From an uncultured Acidimicrobiales bacterium (GTDB lineage Bacteria; Actinomycetota; Acidimicrobiia; Acidimicrobiales; SHLQ01), in NCBI GenBank assembly GCA_938023735.1, contig CALJDK010000068.1, forward strand, positions 1 through 64,000: a DNA stretch of 64,000 nucleotides. The letters run 5' to 3'. The notes under the pieces were generated by a model. The model was not told where the DNA came from and made no database searches. It saw only the letters and a program-made list of their open reading frames with translations. The position numbers and the translations under genes are program-made. Shown in pieces: positions 8,652 through 16,349 of this stretch (positions within the stretch are counted from its first letter, which is position 1; the number at the start of each line of letters is the position of its first letter).

Positions 8652-10895
8652 ATGACCACGAGCTTTGACGGCACGATCGGCGAGACGGTGGCCGACTCCA
8701 CACCCCACTGGCCGGCGCCAGTTACGCCACCCACCGGCGCTCCCAACATTTTGATCATGATGCTCGACGACGTGGGCTTCGCCGATTTCGGTTGCTACGG
8801 CTCTGAGATCGCCACGCCCAACATCGATGCGCTTGCCGCGAAGGGCATCAAGTTCAGCGGGTTCCACACCACCGCCATGTGCTCCACGACCCGCGCCTCG
8901 TTGCACACCGGCCGCAACCACCACTCGGTCGGCATGGGCTGTTTGGCTAACTTTGATTCGGGGTTCCCGGGGTATCGAGGGAAGATTGCTGCCGACGCTC
9001 CGACCTTGGCCGAGATGCTCGCCCCCCACGGATACCGCAACTACTACGTGGGTAAGTGGCACTGCACCCCGCTCACCCAAACTGGCCCAACCGGCCCGTT
9101 CGATGGCTGGCCGCTCGGGCGCGGCTTCGACCGGTTCTATGGATTCCTCGACGCCGAAACCGATCAGTACTCGCCCGAGCTGGTTCGCGACAACAGCCAC
9201 ATCAGTGCCCCCGGCAATTACGAATCCGGCTATCACTTCACCGAGGACATGTTCGACAACGCCGTCGCGTACCTCAAAGGCCACGTGGCGGCCTTGCCCA
9301 ACACACCGTGGATGATGATGGCGATGCCCGGAGCCTGCCACGCTCCCCATCAGGCGCCTCGCGAACTCATCGAGAAGTACGACGCGATCTTCTCGAAGGG
9401 GTGGGACCAAACCCGCGAAGACCGACTCGCGAACCAGATCAGGCTTGGCATCGTGCCCGAAGGCACCGGACTCCCCGACCGCAACGCAATGGTGAACCCG
9501 TGGGCCCAGCACTCCCCCGACGAGCAACGGCTGTTCACCCGACTCAAAGCCGCCTATGCGGCGATGTTGGAGCACGCCGACCTGCACTTCGGTCGCCTGG
9601 TCGACTTTCTCGAGCAAAGTGGCCAGCTCGACAACACGATGGTCCTGGTGCTGTCCGACAACGGTGCCAGCCAGGAAGGCGGGCCCGAAGGATTCGTGAA
9701 CGCTATGGCTCCTTTCAACATGGTGCCCGAGTTGATGGAGCAGAAGATCGCCCGCATCGGCGACATTGGCGGGCCCGACACCCATAGCAACTTCCCCTGG
9801 GGATGGGCGATGGCGGCCAACACACCACTGAAGCGATACAAACAAAACACCCACGGCGGCGGGGTGCGCGATCCATTAGTTATCTCGGGACCGGGCGTCG
9901 AAACCCACGCCGTGCGCCACAACTTCTGCCACGTCGCCGACATAGCGCCCACGGTTCTCGACATGGTCGGGCTCGCCCACCCCGAAGGGCTTGAAGGAAC
10001 CAGCTTTGCCAGCGTGCTCAACGCCGAAGCCACGACGCCGAAATCCGTGCAGTACTTCGAGATGTTCGGACACCGCGGGATCTGGCACGAGGGCTGGAAG
10101 GCGGTGGCCTACCACCAACCGGGGACATCGTTCGACGACGATCAGTGGGAGCTGTACGACCTCACCACCGACTTCAACGAAGTGCACGACAAGGCAGCGT
10201 CAGAGTCCGAACGGCTCACCAGCATGATCGAACTTTGGTGGGAGGAAGCCAAGGCCAACCAGGTTCTCCCCCTCGATGACACCTTCGGGGAGCGGTTCGC
10301 AGAGAACGCCGAACGGCACCGCGCCGGACGAACTCACTACACCTTCTGGAACGGCGTCGGTCACGTGCCGTCCGAGGTCGCGCCCGACCTCCGCAGCCGC
10401 AGCTACACCATCGAGGCGACCGTCGAGATTCCCGAAGGTGGGGCCGAAGGTGTTCTCATCGCCCACGGCGATGCAACGTGCGGGTACTCACTGTTCGTGC
10501 GCGATGGACGACTCGTGCACGATCTCAACATTGGCGGCACGCACCAGGTGGTTGAATCCACATCCGACGTTCCACGCGGTCCGTGCACCCTGGGCTTTCG
10601 TATGCAGCGCCAGAAAGACGGCGGAGCGATCCCGGCAGGCCAAGGAACGCTGCTCATCAACGGCGAACCAGCGGGAACGATGCACACCGAGCAGGTGTTC
10701 TGGTTGATGGTTTCATGGTCGGGTCTCGACGTGGGTTTCGACCGGGGAACCACGGTGGCCGACTACGACCGAACCGGCCGCTTCATGGGCCCGTACCGGT
10801 TCACCGGCACGCTCGAGAAGGTCACCGTCAATCTCGACGACGATCAAGAACTCGACCACCAAGCTGCGGCCGACGCCCACGTGGCGCGCGACTAA
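8652..10895 (+). CDS. Arylsulfatase (sulfatase family)
   Basis: 747 residues. The ATG at 8652 is chosen over a TTG three codons upstream. NILIMMLDDVGFADFGCYG carries the metal-binding Asp pair. TTAMCSTTRASLHTGRN is the formylglycine region, with Cys77 as the residue to be modified. YVGKWH, VLVLSDNGAS and KQNTHGGG supply further metal and sulfate contacts. The C-terminal 180 residues form a beta-rich domain typical of the 750-aa arylsulfatases. No signal peptide is seen, so the enzyme is probably cytoplasmic. The usual Pro two residues after the Cys is Thr here. It hydrolyses sulfate esters; the substrate is unknown. Confidence 0.9.
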   Translation: MTTSFDGTIGETVADSTPHWPAPVTPPTGAPNILIMMLDDVGFADFGCYGSEIATPNIDALAAKGIKFSGFHTTAMCSTTRASLHTGRNHHSVGMGCLANFDSGFPGYRGKIAADAPTLAEMLAPHGYRNYYVGKWHCTPLTQTGPTGPFDGWPLGRGFDRFYGFLDAETDQYSPELVRDNSHISAPGNYESGYHFTEDMFDNAVAYLKGHVAALPNTPWMMMAMPGACHAPHQAPRELIEKYDAIFSKGWDQTREDRLANQIRLGIVPEGTGLPDRNAMVNPWAQHSPDEQRLFTRLKAAYAAMLEHADLHFGRLVDFLEQSGQLDNTMVLVLSDNGASQEGGPEGFVNAMAPFNMVPELMEQKIARIGDIGGPDTHSNFPWGWAMAANTPLKRYKQNTHGGGVRDPLVISGPGVETHAVRHNFCHVADIAPTVLDMVGLAHPEGLEGTSFASVLNAEATTPKSVQYFEMFGHRGIWHEGWKAVAYHQPGTSFDDDQWELYDLTTDFNEVHDKAASESERLTSMIELWWEEAKANQVLPLDDTFGERFAENAERHRAGRTHYTFWNGVGHVPSEVAPDLRSRSYTIEATVEIPEGGAEGVLIAHGDATCGYSLFVRDGRLVHDLNIGGTHQVVESTSDVPRGPCTLGFRMQRQKDGGAIPAGQGTLLINGEPAGTMHTEQVFWLMVSWSGLDVGFDRGTTVADYDRTGRFMGPYRFTGTLEKVTVNLDDDQELDHQAAADAHVARD

Positions 10896-10913
10896 CGCAA
10901 GACTGGTAGCCGT

Positions 10914-11753
10914 ATGCTCACCCTCTTGTTTTTGCACGCCCACCCCGACGACGAATCGATCCTCACCGGCGAAACGATGGTCAAAGCTCACCGACAGGGA
11001 CACCGCGTTCTCGCGGCGTTCGCCACCCGAGGCGACGCTGGCGAAACCGCACAGGACCTTGGCGGGCAAACCCTTGGCGAGCGACGCGAACAAGAAGTCC
11101 GTCTGGCGTGCGAAGCGCTTGGGGTCGACCGTGTGCTGTTTCTCGAATACGACGACTCGGGCATGGCCGATACCGAAACCACCAAGAACCCCAAGGCATT
11201 CTGTAACGCCAACCTCGAGGAAGTAACCGCCCGTTTGGCCATCGCGTTGGTGAACGAGCGCGTCGACATCGTGGTTGGCTACGACCGCAATGGCACCTAT
11301 GGCCACCCCGATCACATCCAGATCCATCATGCGGCACATCACGCCGCGCCAGCGCTCAGGGCTTCGTGGGTTCTCGATGCCACTTACAGCCGCGAGTTCC
11401 TGGCCAGCCTTGACGACAGCGGTTACGGCGAGGTCGACGAGAACTTCGCGTCACCGCACGACGAACTCACCCACTTTGTCGAGGGCGCCGACCTGTTCGC
11501 GGCAAAGCTCGAGGCACTCAAGTTTCACACCAGCCAAACTCCCGACGACTGGAACCCTGACGATCCCGAGCAGGTCGTAGGCTTCGCCAAACAGTTCGGC
11601 ACCGAGTGGTACATCGCCACCCCGGTCCCCGGCGACACCGGCGACACCGGCAACAATGGCGACAATGAGCCCCCGCCCCTCGAACCACTCTTCACCCCCA
11701 AAGATGAATGGTCAGGCGCCCCGCCACCCTTCACCCCCACCCAAACGAAATAG
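10914..11753 (+). CDS. PIG-L/LmbE family deacetylase
   Basis: 279 residues. LLFLHAHPDDESILTGETM at the N-terminus is the zinc-binding A-H-P-D-D motif, and YGHPDHIQIHHAAHHA supplies the second metal His cluster. Family members remove acetyl groups from GlcNAc-linked substrates, for example MshB in mycothiol synthesis and MCA, which cleaves mycothiol S-conjugates. The size is close to the MshB/MCA group and mycothiol enzymes are expected in actinobacteria, but assignment within the family is not possible by eye. The last 50 residues are a low-complexity acidic and Pro-rich tail (GDTGDTGNNGDNEPPP). It begins 18 nt after the sulfatase stop, so the two are likely cotranscribed. Confidence 0.85.
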   Translation: MLTLLFLHAHPDDESILTGETMVKAHRQGHRVLAAFATRGDAGETAQDLGGQTLGERREQEVRLACEALGVDRVLFLEYDDSGMADTETTKNPKAFCNANLEEVTARLAIALVNERVDIVVGYDRNGTYGHPDHIQIHHAAHHAAPALRASWVLDATYSREFLASLDDSGYGEVDENFASPHDELTHFVEGADLFAAKLEALKFHTSQTPDDWNPDDPEQVVGFAKQFGTEWYIATPVPGDTGDTGNNGDNEPPPLEPLFTPKDEWSGAPPPFTPTQTK

Positions 11754-11759
11754 GTTCCG

Positions 11760-11828
11760 CGACACAGGTGTCAGACACGAGTGTCGCGATTCCTTACTCC
11801 TCGACACAGGTGTCAGACACGAGTGTCG
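11760..11828. repeat. Two copies of a double-palindrome repeat (GACAC type)
   Basis: Two near-identical units at 11760-11786 and 11802-11828 lie between convergent genes. Each is CGACAC-AG-GTGTC, a single A, then GACAC-GA-GTGTCG: two 12-bp palindromes side by side that together form a larger inverted repeat. The shared TTACTCCT after each unit shows that the pair is a direct duplication of about 42 bp. The core GGTGTCAGACACG (11767-11779 and 11809-11821) belongs to the dispersed 13-bp palindrome family. Related copies lie at 12278 and 50197. Confidence 0.8.
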
Positions 11829-11834
11829 CGGTTC

Positions 11835-12236
11835 TTACTCCTGGGCGAGGGCGTTGATGCCTTCGAGGTTTACCCACGACTGCTTATCGTCACACCAGGC
11901 TTGAACATCGGGGGTGATGTCGGATGTGTCATCGAGGGTGCCGACCTTGATGGCCACCACACCTTCGCTTCCCAAGAGCTCCGACACGATCGGTGAACCG
12001 CAGCTCCCGCAGAACTTGCGGTTGACGTAGACCGCGTCGCCCGTGCGGCCTCGGTCTTCATAGAGCGCCATCTCGCCGTTCACCTTTAGCTGGCTTTCAT
12101 GCGCCACAAAGTTGGTCGAGAACGCTCCACCGCTCTGCCGCTGACAATGCTCGCAATGGCAAACAGCAACGGCGAGCTGATCGCCTTCGATTTCGTACGT
12201 GATGTTGCCGCACAAGCAGCTTCCGGTTCGAGTCAT
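11835..12236 (-). CDS. GFA-family zinc protein (glutathione-dependent formaldehyde-activating-like)
   Basis: 133 residues from the ATG at 12236 (MTRTGSCLCG); an upstream ATG seven codons away is possible but not needed. Zinc ligands are Cys7 and Cys9 (CLC), Cys26, Cys28 and Cys31 (CHCEHC) and the later KFCGSCGSP pair, the complete GFA/Mis18-like pattern. The founding member was proposed to speed formaldehyde-glutathione adduct formation, but most family members have unknown roles. In a region with several demethylating oxidases that make formaldehyde, a detoxifying role is attractive but unproven. Confidence 0.85.
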   Translation of the reverse strand: MTRTGSCLCGNITYEIEGDQLAVAVCHCEHCQRQSGGAFSTNFVAHESQLKVNGEMALYEDRGRTGDAVYVNRKFCGSCGSPIVSELLGSEGVVAIKVGTLDDTSDITPDVQAWCDDKQSWVNLEGINALAQE

Positions 12237-12277
12237 GAAATCGAACCTAGCGTTCAACCCCGTTCAGAACCCAACGT

Positions 12278-12302
12278 GACACTGGTGTCAGACACGAGTG
12301 TC
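12278..12302. repeat. Single copy of the GACAC double-palindrome repeat
   Basis: GACAC-TG-GTGTC, a single A, then GACAC-GA-GTGTC, the same architecture as the units at 11760 and 11802 with one change in the first spacer. It lies between the aminotransferase stop (12318) and the GFA start (12236) on the reverse strand. Confidence 0.75.
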
Positions 12303-12317
12303 GGAACCCTCTTTCGA

Positions 12318-13442
12318 TTAGAGGTTGGCGAGGGTGTCTTTGAGGCTGGCTGCGGTGCGATCGACGTTGTGGAGTTTGTCGAGGCCGAAGAGCCCGATGC
12401 GGAAGGTTTGGTAGTCGTCGCGCTCGCCGACCGACAGCGGCACGCCACCGGCGATCTGCATTCCTTGGGCAGCGAACTTCTTGCCCGACTTGATGTCGGG
12501 ATCAGACGTGTAGCTCACCACAACACCCGGTGCCTCAAAGCCCGGCGCAGCCACGCTGGGGAAGCCAGCCGCAGCGAGAACTTCGCGGGCCTTGTTTCCC
12601 AGTTCGACCTGCTCGGCCATGACCTTGTCGAACCCGTACTGCTCGGTCTCGAGCATGACGTCGCGGAACCCGCGGAGCGCATCGGTGGGCATCGTGGCGT
12701 GGTACGCGTGACCGCCACCTTCATAGGCCGCCATGATGTCGCGCCACTTCTTCAGGTCGCAGGCAAAGCTGGAGCTGGTGGTGGTTTCGAGAACTTCGAC
12801 TGCCCGATCGCTCATCATCACCAAGCCGCTGCACGGCGATGCGCTCCAGCCCTTTTGTGGTGCGCTGATGAGCACGTCGACTCCGGTTGCGGTCATATCG
12901 ACCCAGATGGTGCCCGACGCGATGCAATCGAGAACAAAGAGTCCGCCCACTGCGTGCACCGCTTCGGCAACCGCAACCAGGTAGTCGTCGGGAAGGATCA
13001 TCCCGGCCGAGGTTTCGACGTGCGGCGCAAACACCACATCGGGCTTCTCGGCCGCGATCGTGGCCACCACTTCGTCGATGGGTGCCGGTTGAAACGGCGA
13101 CTGGGTTTCGTCGGCAAGCTGGCGGGCCATGAGCACGGTTGACGACGCAGGAATGTCGCCCATCTCAAAGATTTGGGTCCAGCGGTACGAGAACCATCCA
13201 TTGCGAATGACCAGCGTTTTCTTGCCCGAAGCGAACTGACGGGCCACCGCCTCCATGCCGAACGTGCCGCTACCGGGAACAACCGCTACTGCCGACGCCG
13301 AGTACACGCCCTTCAGGATGCGTGAGATGTCGTTCATCACGCCCTGGAACGAACCACTCATGTGATTGAGCGCTCGGTCGGAATAGACCACCGAGTATTC
13401 GAGCAGGCCGTCGGGGTCGATATCGGGCAGTAGCGCAGTCAT
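12318..13442 (-). CDS. Class V aminotransferase (alanine/serine-glyoxylate type)
   Basis: 374 residues. VVPGSGTFGMEAVARQF (about 54-70) is the PLP-phosphate region, TSAGMI is the following substrate loop, and VLDCIASGTIWVDM carries the Asp that pairs with the pyridine nitrogen. Lys197 in SAPQKGWSASPCSG is the Schiff-base lysine. The family includes alanine-glyoxylate and serine-pyruvate transaminases and related 2-aminoethylphosphonate enzymes. It starts 11 nt after the stop of the flavoprotein upstream, in a run DddP-like, flavoprotein, aminotransferase that looks like one operon. A role in handling glycine or glyoxylate from methylated amine breakdown is plausible; the substrate is inferred. 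Confidence 0.88.
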   Translation of the reverse strand: MTALLPDIDPDGLLEYSVVYSDRALNHMSGSFQGVMNDISRILKGVYSASAVAVVPGSGTFGMEAVARQFASGKKTLVIRNGWFSYRWTQIFEMGDIPASSTVLMARQLADETQSPFQPAPIDEVVATIAAEKPDVVFAPHVETSAGMILPDDYLVAVAEAVHAVGGLFVLDCIASGTIWVDMTATGVDVLISAPQKGWSASPCSGLVMMSDRAVEVLETTTSSSFACDLKKWRDIMAAYEGGGHAYHATMPTDALRGFRDVMLETEQYGFDKVMAEQVELGNKAREVLAAAGFPSVAAPGFEAPGVVVSYTSDPDIKSGKKFAAQGMQIAGGVPLSVGERDDYQTFRIGLFGLDKLHNVDRTAASLKDTLANL

Positions 13443-13453
13443 GAGGCCAGAAG

Positions 13454-14776
13454 TTAGCCGAAGACGTTCATATGGGTGTCTTCCGGAACGACCCGGTTGC
13501 GGGTGAATGTTCCGAGATCTATTTCGAGGCCCGTGTACTTCCCGGTGACCACCAGTGGCTCATCATCGTGGTCGTGTCCAGCTTCGACGGCGACGATCAG
13601 TTCGGCCATTGCGTGACCGGCCACGGCAGCGTTTTTGAACTGGTTGCCGCTGGTTCCGATGGCTACATAGAAGCCATCGAGATCGGTGCGGTCATAGATG
13701 GGCAGCCAGTCGGGCGTGGCGTCGTACATCGATACCAAGCCACTCTTGCGTTGCGGAATTGGAAGCCCTTTGATGCGGCGCGAGGTACGCAGGCCGTGCA
13801 ATTGGAAGCCATCTTCGGAAAGCACGTCGTCGTTGGTGTCGGGGTTGTCGACCCACTCGAGTTCGTCGCAGTCGGGCTCGGCGTTGCCTACCAACACGTT
13901 GTTGCCCCGCTCGCCCCGGAAATATACGCCGGTATCGGTATCGCCGATCATCACGCCGTCGGCGTCGTAGTCGACGCCGTCGGGCGCCGGGTAGATGTAG
14001 ACCTCGCGGCGGAGAGCACGGGACGACCTGGCCATCGAGTCGAGCACGCCGGCCATCTCGTTGAGCCGGCGGGCATAGGGGCCGCCAACATTGACCACGA
14101 TGGGAGCCGAGATCTGCTCGCCGTCGTCGACGGTGACGCCGCACACTCGCCCATCGGCGCGGTCGATTGCGGCAACGGTGGTGTTGTAACGGAACTCGGC
14201 ACCGGCAGCGATGGCCGCCGTGGCCAGGTTGAGCGCGCTGAGCTGCGGGTCGCTGATATAGCCTGAGTTTGGCGAGAGAATGAGACCGTCGTGAACGGCA
14301 GTGGGCTCACCCCAGAACGAGTTGTCGACGTCATCGAGCGCCGCCGGCGGGCCGAAGATTCGAAGATCGAGAAACGGCAGCCGCTCCTCGGCTTCATCGA
14401 AGGTGAGGTCCTCGTAGGGAATCCCGAGCTTCTCCCAATGGGGAAGGAACTTCACGTGGTGACCGTTTGGAGTCTTCGGCATCACCATTGGCTGTTCGAC
14501 AAACTCGGCGTACTCCTGGTCGCCGATGTCACCGACATGGTTCTTCCAGTCGGTCCAGTAGCGGTACCCCTCGTACGCCATCGCGACGCCAGCTTCAGTG
14601 GAGTAGGTGAACCGCACAATGGCGGACGAACTGGACGTTGAGCCGTAACCCGCTGTGGGGAGCTTGTCGACCGTCAGGGTCCGCAGACCACGGCGAGTCA
14701 GCTCGAGCGCAACACCCGTGCCGATAACGCCGGCACCAATAACGATGGCGTCGTAGTCATGCGTTTCAGAAGTCAT
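13454..14776 (-). CDS. FAD-dependent oxidoreductase, DAO/sarcosine oxidase beta-like
   Basis: 440 residues. DYDAIVIGAGVIGTGVALEL (about 7-26) is the FAD-binding GxGxxG. GYGSTSSSSAIVRFTYS at about 43-59 is the second flavin loop, like SoxB/DMGDH (G-S-S-x3-R). GGPYARRLNEMAGV and LPIYDRTDLDGFYVAIGTSGNQFKNA complete the fold. Enzymes of this type oxidise N-methyl or secondary amino acids. The gene lies 22 nt downstream of the DddP-like gene and 11 nt upstream of the aminotransferase, so all three are probably transcribed together. I cannot name its substrate. Confidence 0.85.
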   Translation of the reverse strand: MTSETHDYDAIVIGAGVIGTGVALELTRRGLRTLTVDKLPTAGYGSTSSSSAIVRFTYSTEAGVAMAYEGYRYWTDWKNHVGDIGDQEYAEFVEQPMVMPKTPNGHHVKFLPHWEKLGIPYEDLTFDEAEERLPFLDLRIFGPPAALDDVDNSFWGEPTAVHDGLILSPNSGYISDPQLSALNLATAAIAAGAEFRYNTTVAAIDRADGRVCGVTVDDGEQISAPIVVNVGGPYARRLNEMAGVLDSMARSSRALRREVYIYPAPDGVDYDADGVMIGDTDTGVYFRGERGNNVLVGNAEPDCDELEWVDNPDTNDDVLSEDGFQLHGLRTSRRIKGLPIPQRKSGLVSMYDATPDWLPIYDRTDLDGFYVAIGTSGNQFKNAAVAGHAMAELIVAVEAGHDHDDEPLVVTGKYTGLEIDLGTFTRNRVVPEDTHMNVFG

Positions 14777-14798
14777 GAATGAATCAGATCAGACGTTG

Positions 14799-16121
14799 TC
14801 AGCAAAGGTCTAGTGGGAACGACGAAAGTTGCTCGGGGCCTGATTCGGTTACCAGATACTGCTCTTCGAGCTTGATGCCTTCGCCACCGAACCTTGAGCC
14901 CACGAAGGCTTCGGTGGTGAGCACCATGCCGGGCTCGAGGACCCCATCGAATCCCGACTCTTCCCACATGTGGGGGAACAGGATTTCGGGGTACTCATCG
15001 CATTGGCCGACACCGTGGTAGGCCACGCAATAGTGGCGATACTCCTCGACCGACGGAAACCACAGTTCGTGGGTGAGATCGCCGAAGGTCTTGCCGGCGG
15101 TAAGCAGTTGGGAGTTGTGCTCAATCTGGTGACGAGCCAGGTCGTACACCCTCTGCTGAGCCGCAGAGGGCGTGCCGTCGCCAGCCAGCCACGAGCGCGA
15201 GATGTCGCACATCATTCCGTAGGCGCCGACCAAATCGGTGTCGTAGGCCACGATGTCGCCATCTTCGATGATGCGGCTACTGGCTTCTTGCATCCACGGG
15301 TTGGTGCGTGGCCCCGACGACAAGATCTGGGTCTCGATCCACTCGCCGCCCCGCTTGATATTGCCCGCGTGAAGCATGGCCCAAACCTCGCGCTCGGTCA
15401 TGCCTGGGGTCAGCGCATCGCGCATCTCGCCCATGGCCGACTCACAGGCGTGCACTGCGCACTTCATGGCCTTGATCTCGTCAGAGCTTTTGATTCGCCG
15501 TGCGAGTTCCATCATCTCGAGGCCGTTGCCGACCGTGACCCCGCCGGCCTCAAGAAGCTGAAACTCCTGATAGCCCAAATAGTCGACAGCGATTTTGGGA
15601 TTCGGACCGCAGTGCTCCCCGATGACACTGAGCATCTCAGCCGACCACTTCCGCGCCTTCTCCTCGTAGCGGGAACCGGCGATGAAGTAGATCGAGCTGA
15701 CCGCTGGACGAACCTCCTGTACATGGGGGTTGTGCGCCGAGAGGAAATCGCACTCGAAGAACTCCCACACGATGAGCGACCCGTCGACTCCAACCCAGCA
15801 ATAGCGCGACGGATTGTGGCTCACCCAAACCTGCATGTTGGTGGAGTCGGTGGCGTAGCGAATGTTCATGGGGTCAGAAAGAATCGCGCCCTCGTACCCC
15901 ATCGCCGCCATCTGACTTCGAACCCGGCCGAGTCGGTAGTCACGAATTGCGGCGGTGTCGGGCAGCGAAAGACCATCGGCAATCCACTCGGCTTCGAGCG
16001 CCGCACCAGGGCCGAGCACCAGGTGATGGTTCTCAGCACCAGCCGCTCGGATGTCGTCGGGAAGGTCGGACTGAGTCTCGGTGGTAACGCCAGCCATGCT
16101 GGCCAGGATCTTTCCCGTCAT
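14799..16121 (-). CDS. dddP: DddP-like M24-family metalloenzyme (candidate DMSP lyase)
   Basis: 440 residues from ATG at 16121, which has GGGGGAA 5 nt upstream; roseobacter DddP is about 447 residues. From memory of roseobacter DddP, the blocks NIRYATDSTNMQVW, IKRGGEWIET, SGPRTNPW and YDTDLVGAYG align almost without gaps. The metal ligands reported for DddP correspond to Asp294, Asp296, Asp306, His369, Glu404 and Glu419 here. The catalytic Asp corresponds to Asp375 (GQCDEYP) and the substrate Tyr to Tyr364. DddP cleaves dimethylsulfoniopropionate to DMS and acrylate. Creatinase-type and prolidase-type M24 enzymes are the alternatives, but they lack this set. It heads a likely operon with a flavoprotein and an aminotransferase. 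Family placement is firm; activity is inferred. Confidence 0.78.
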   Translation of the reverse strand: MTGKILASMAGVTTETQSDLPDDIRAAGAENHHLVLGPGAALEAEWIADGLSLPDTAAIRDYRLGRVRSQMAAMGYEGAILSDPMNIRYATDSTNMQVWVSHNPSRYCWVGVDGSLIVWEFFECDFLSAHNPHVQEVRPAVSSIYFIAGSRYEEKARKWSAEMLSVIGEHCGPNPKIAVDYLGYQEFQLLEAGGVTVGNGLEMMELARRIKSSDEIKAMKCAVHACESAMGEMRDALTPGMTEREVWAMLHAGNIKRGGEWIETQILSSGPRTNPWMQEASSRIIEDGDIVAYDTDLVGAYGMMCDISRSWLAGDGTPSAAQQRVYDLARHQIEHNSQLLTAGKTFGDLTHELWFPSVEEYRHYCVAYHGVGQCDEYPEILFPHMWEESGFDGVLEPGMVLTTEAFVGSRFGGEGIKLEEQYLVTESGPEQLSSFPLDLC

Positions 16122-16185
16122 CGGTGTTCCCCCACGTGTTGGCACGGGCAAAACCTCACCCGCAGGTCGTCGCCACATCGTACTG

Positions 16186-16201
16186 CTGGACGACCGTCCA
16201 G
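16186..16201. promoter_or_regulatory. Palindromic operator candidate upstream of the DddP-like gene
   Basis: CTGGACGACCGTCCAG: six perfect base pairs (CTGGAC/GTCCAG) around GACC, 65 bp upstream of the DddP-like ATG. A near copy, CTGGACGATCGCCCAG, lies 35 bp upstream of the TauD-family oxygenase (49192). The GGACG-NN-CGTCC form resembles TetR-type operators, which is an inference. The 228-bp gap to the divergent surface-protein gene contains this site and otherwise nothing I can name. Confidence 0.45.
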
Positions 16202-16349
16202 TCGATACCCCAGCGACCGTTTTGAATGACTTTCGCCAGCTCAAAGGCCCTTTTTGACATCACTTTTGACCGTCTAAAACCGCCAGCTGTGCGACCGATG
16301 GACCTCTCGCTCCACCGCTTATTCGGTCACAAATCGAAAGATCCCCTCA

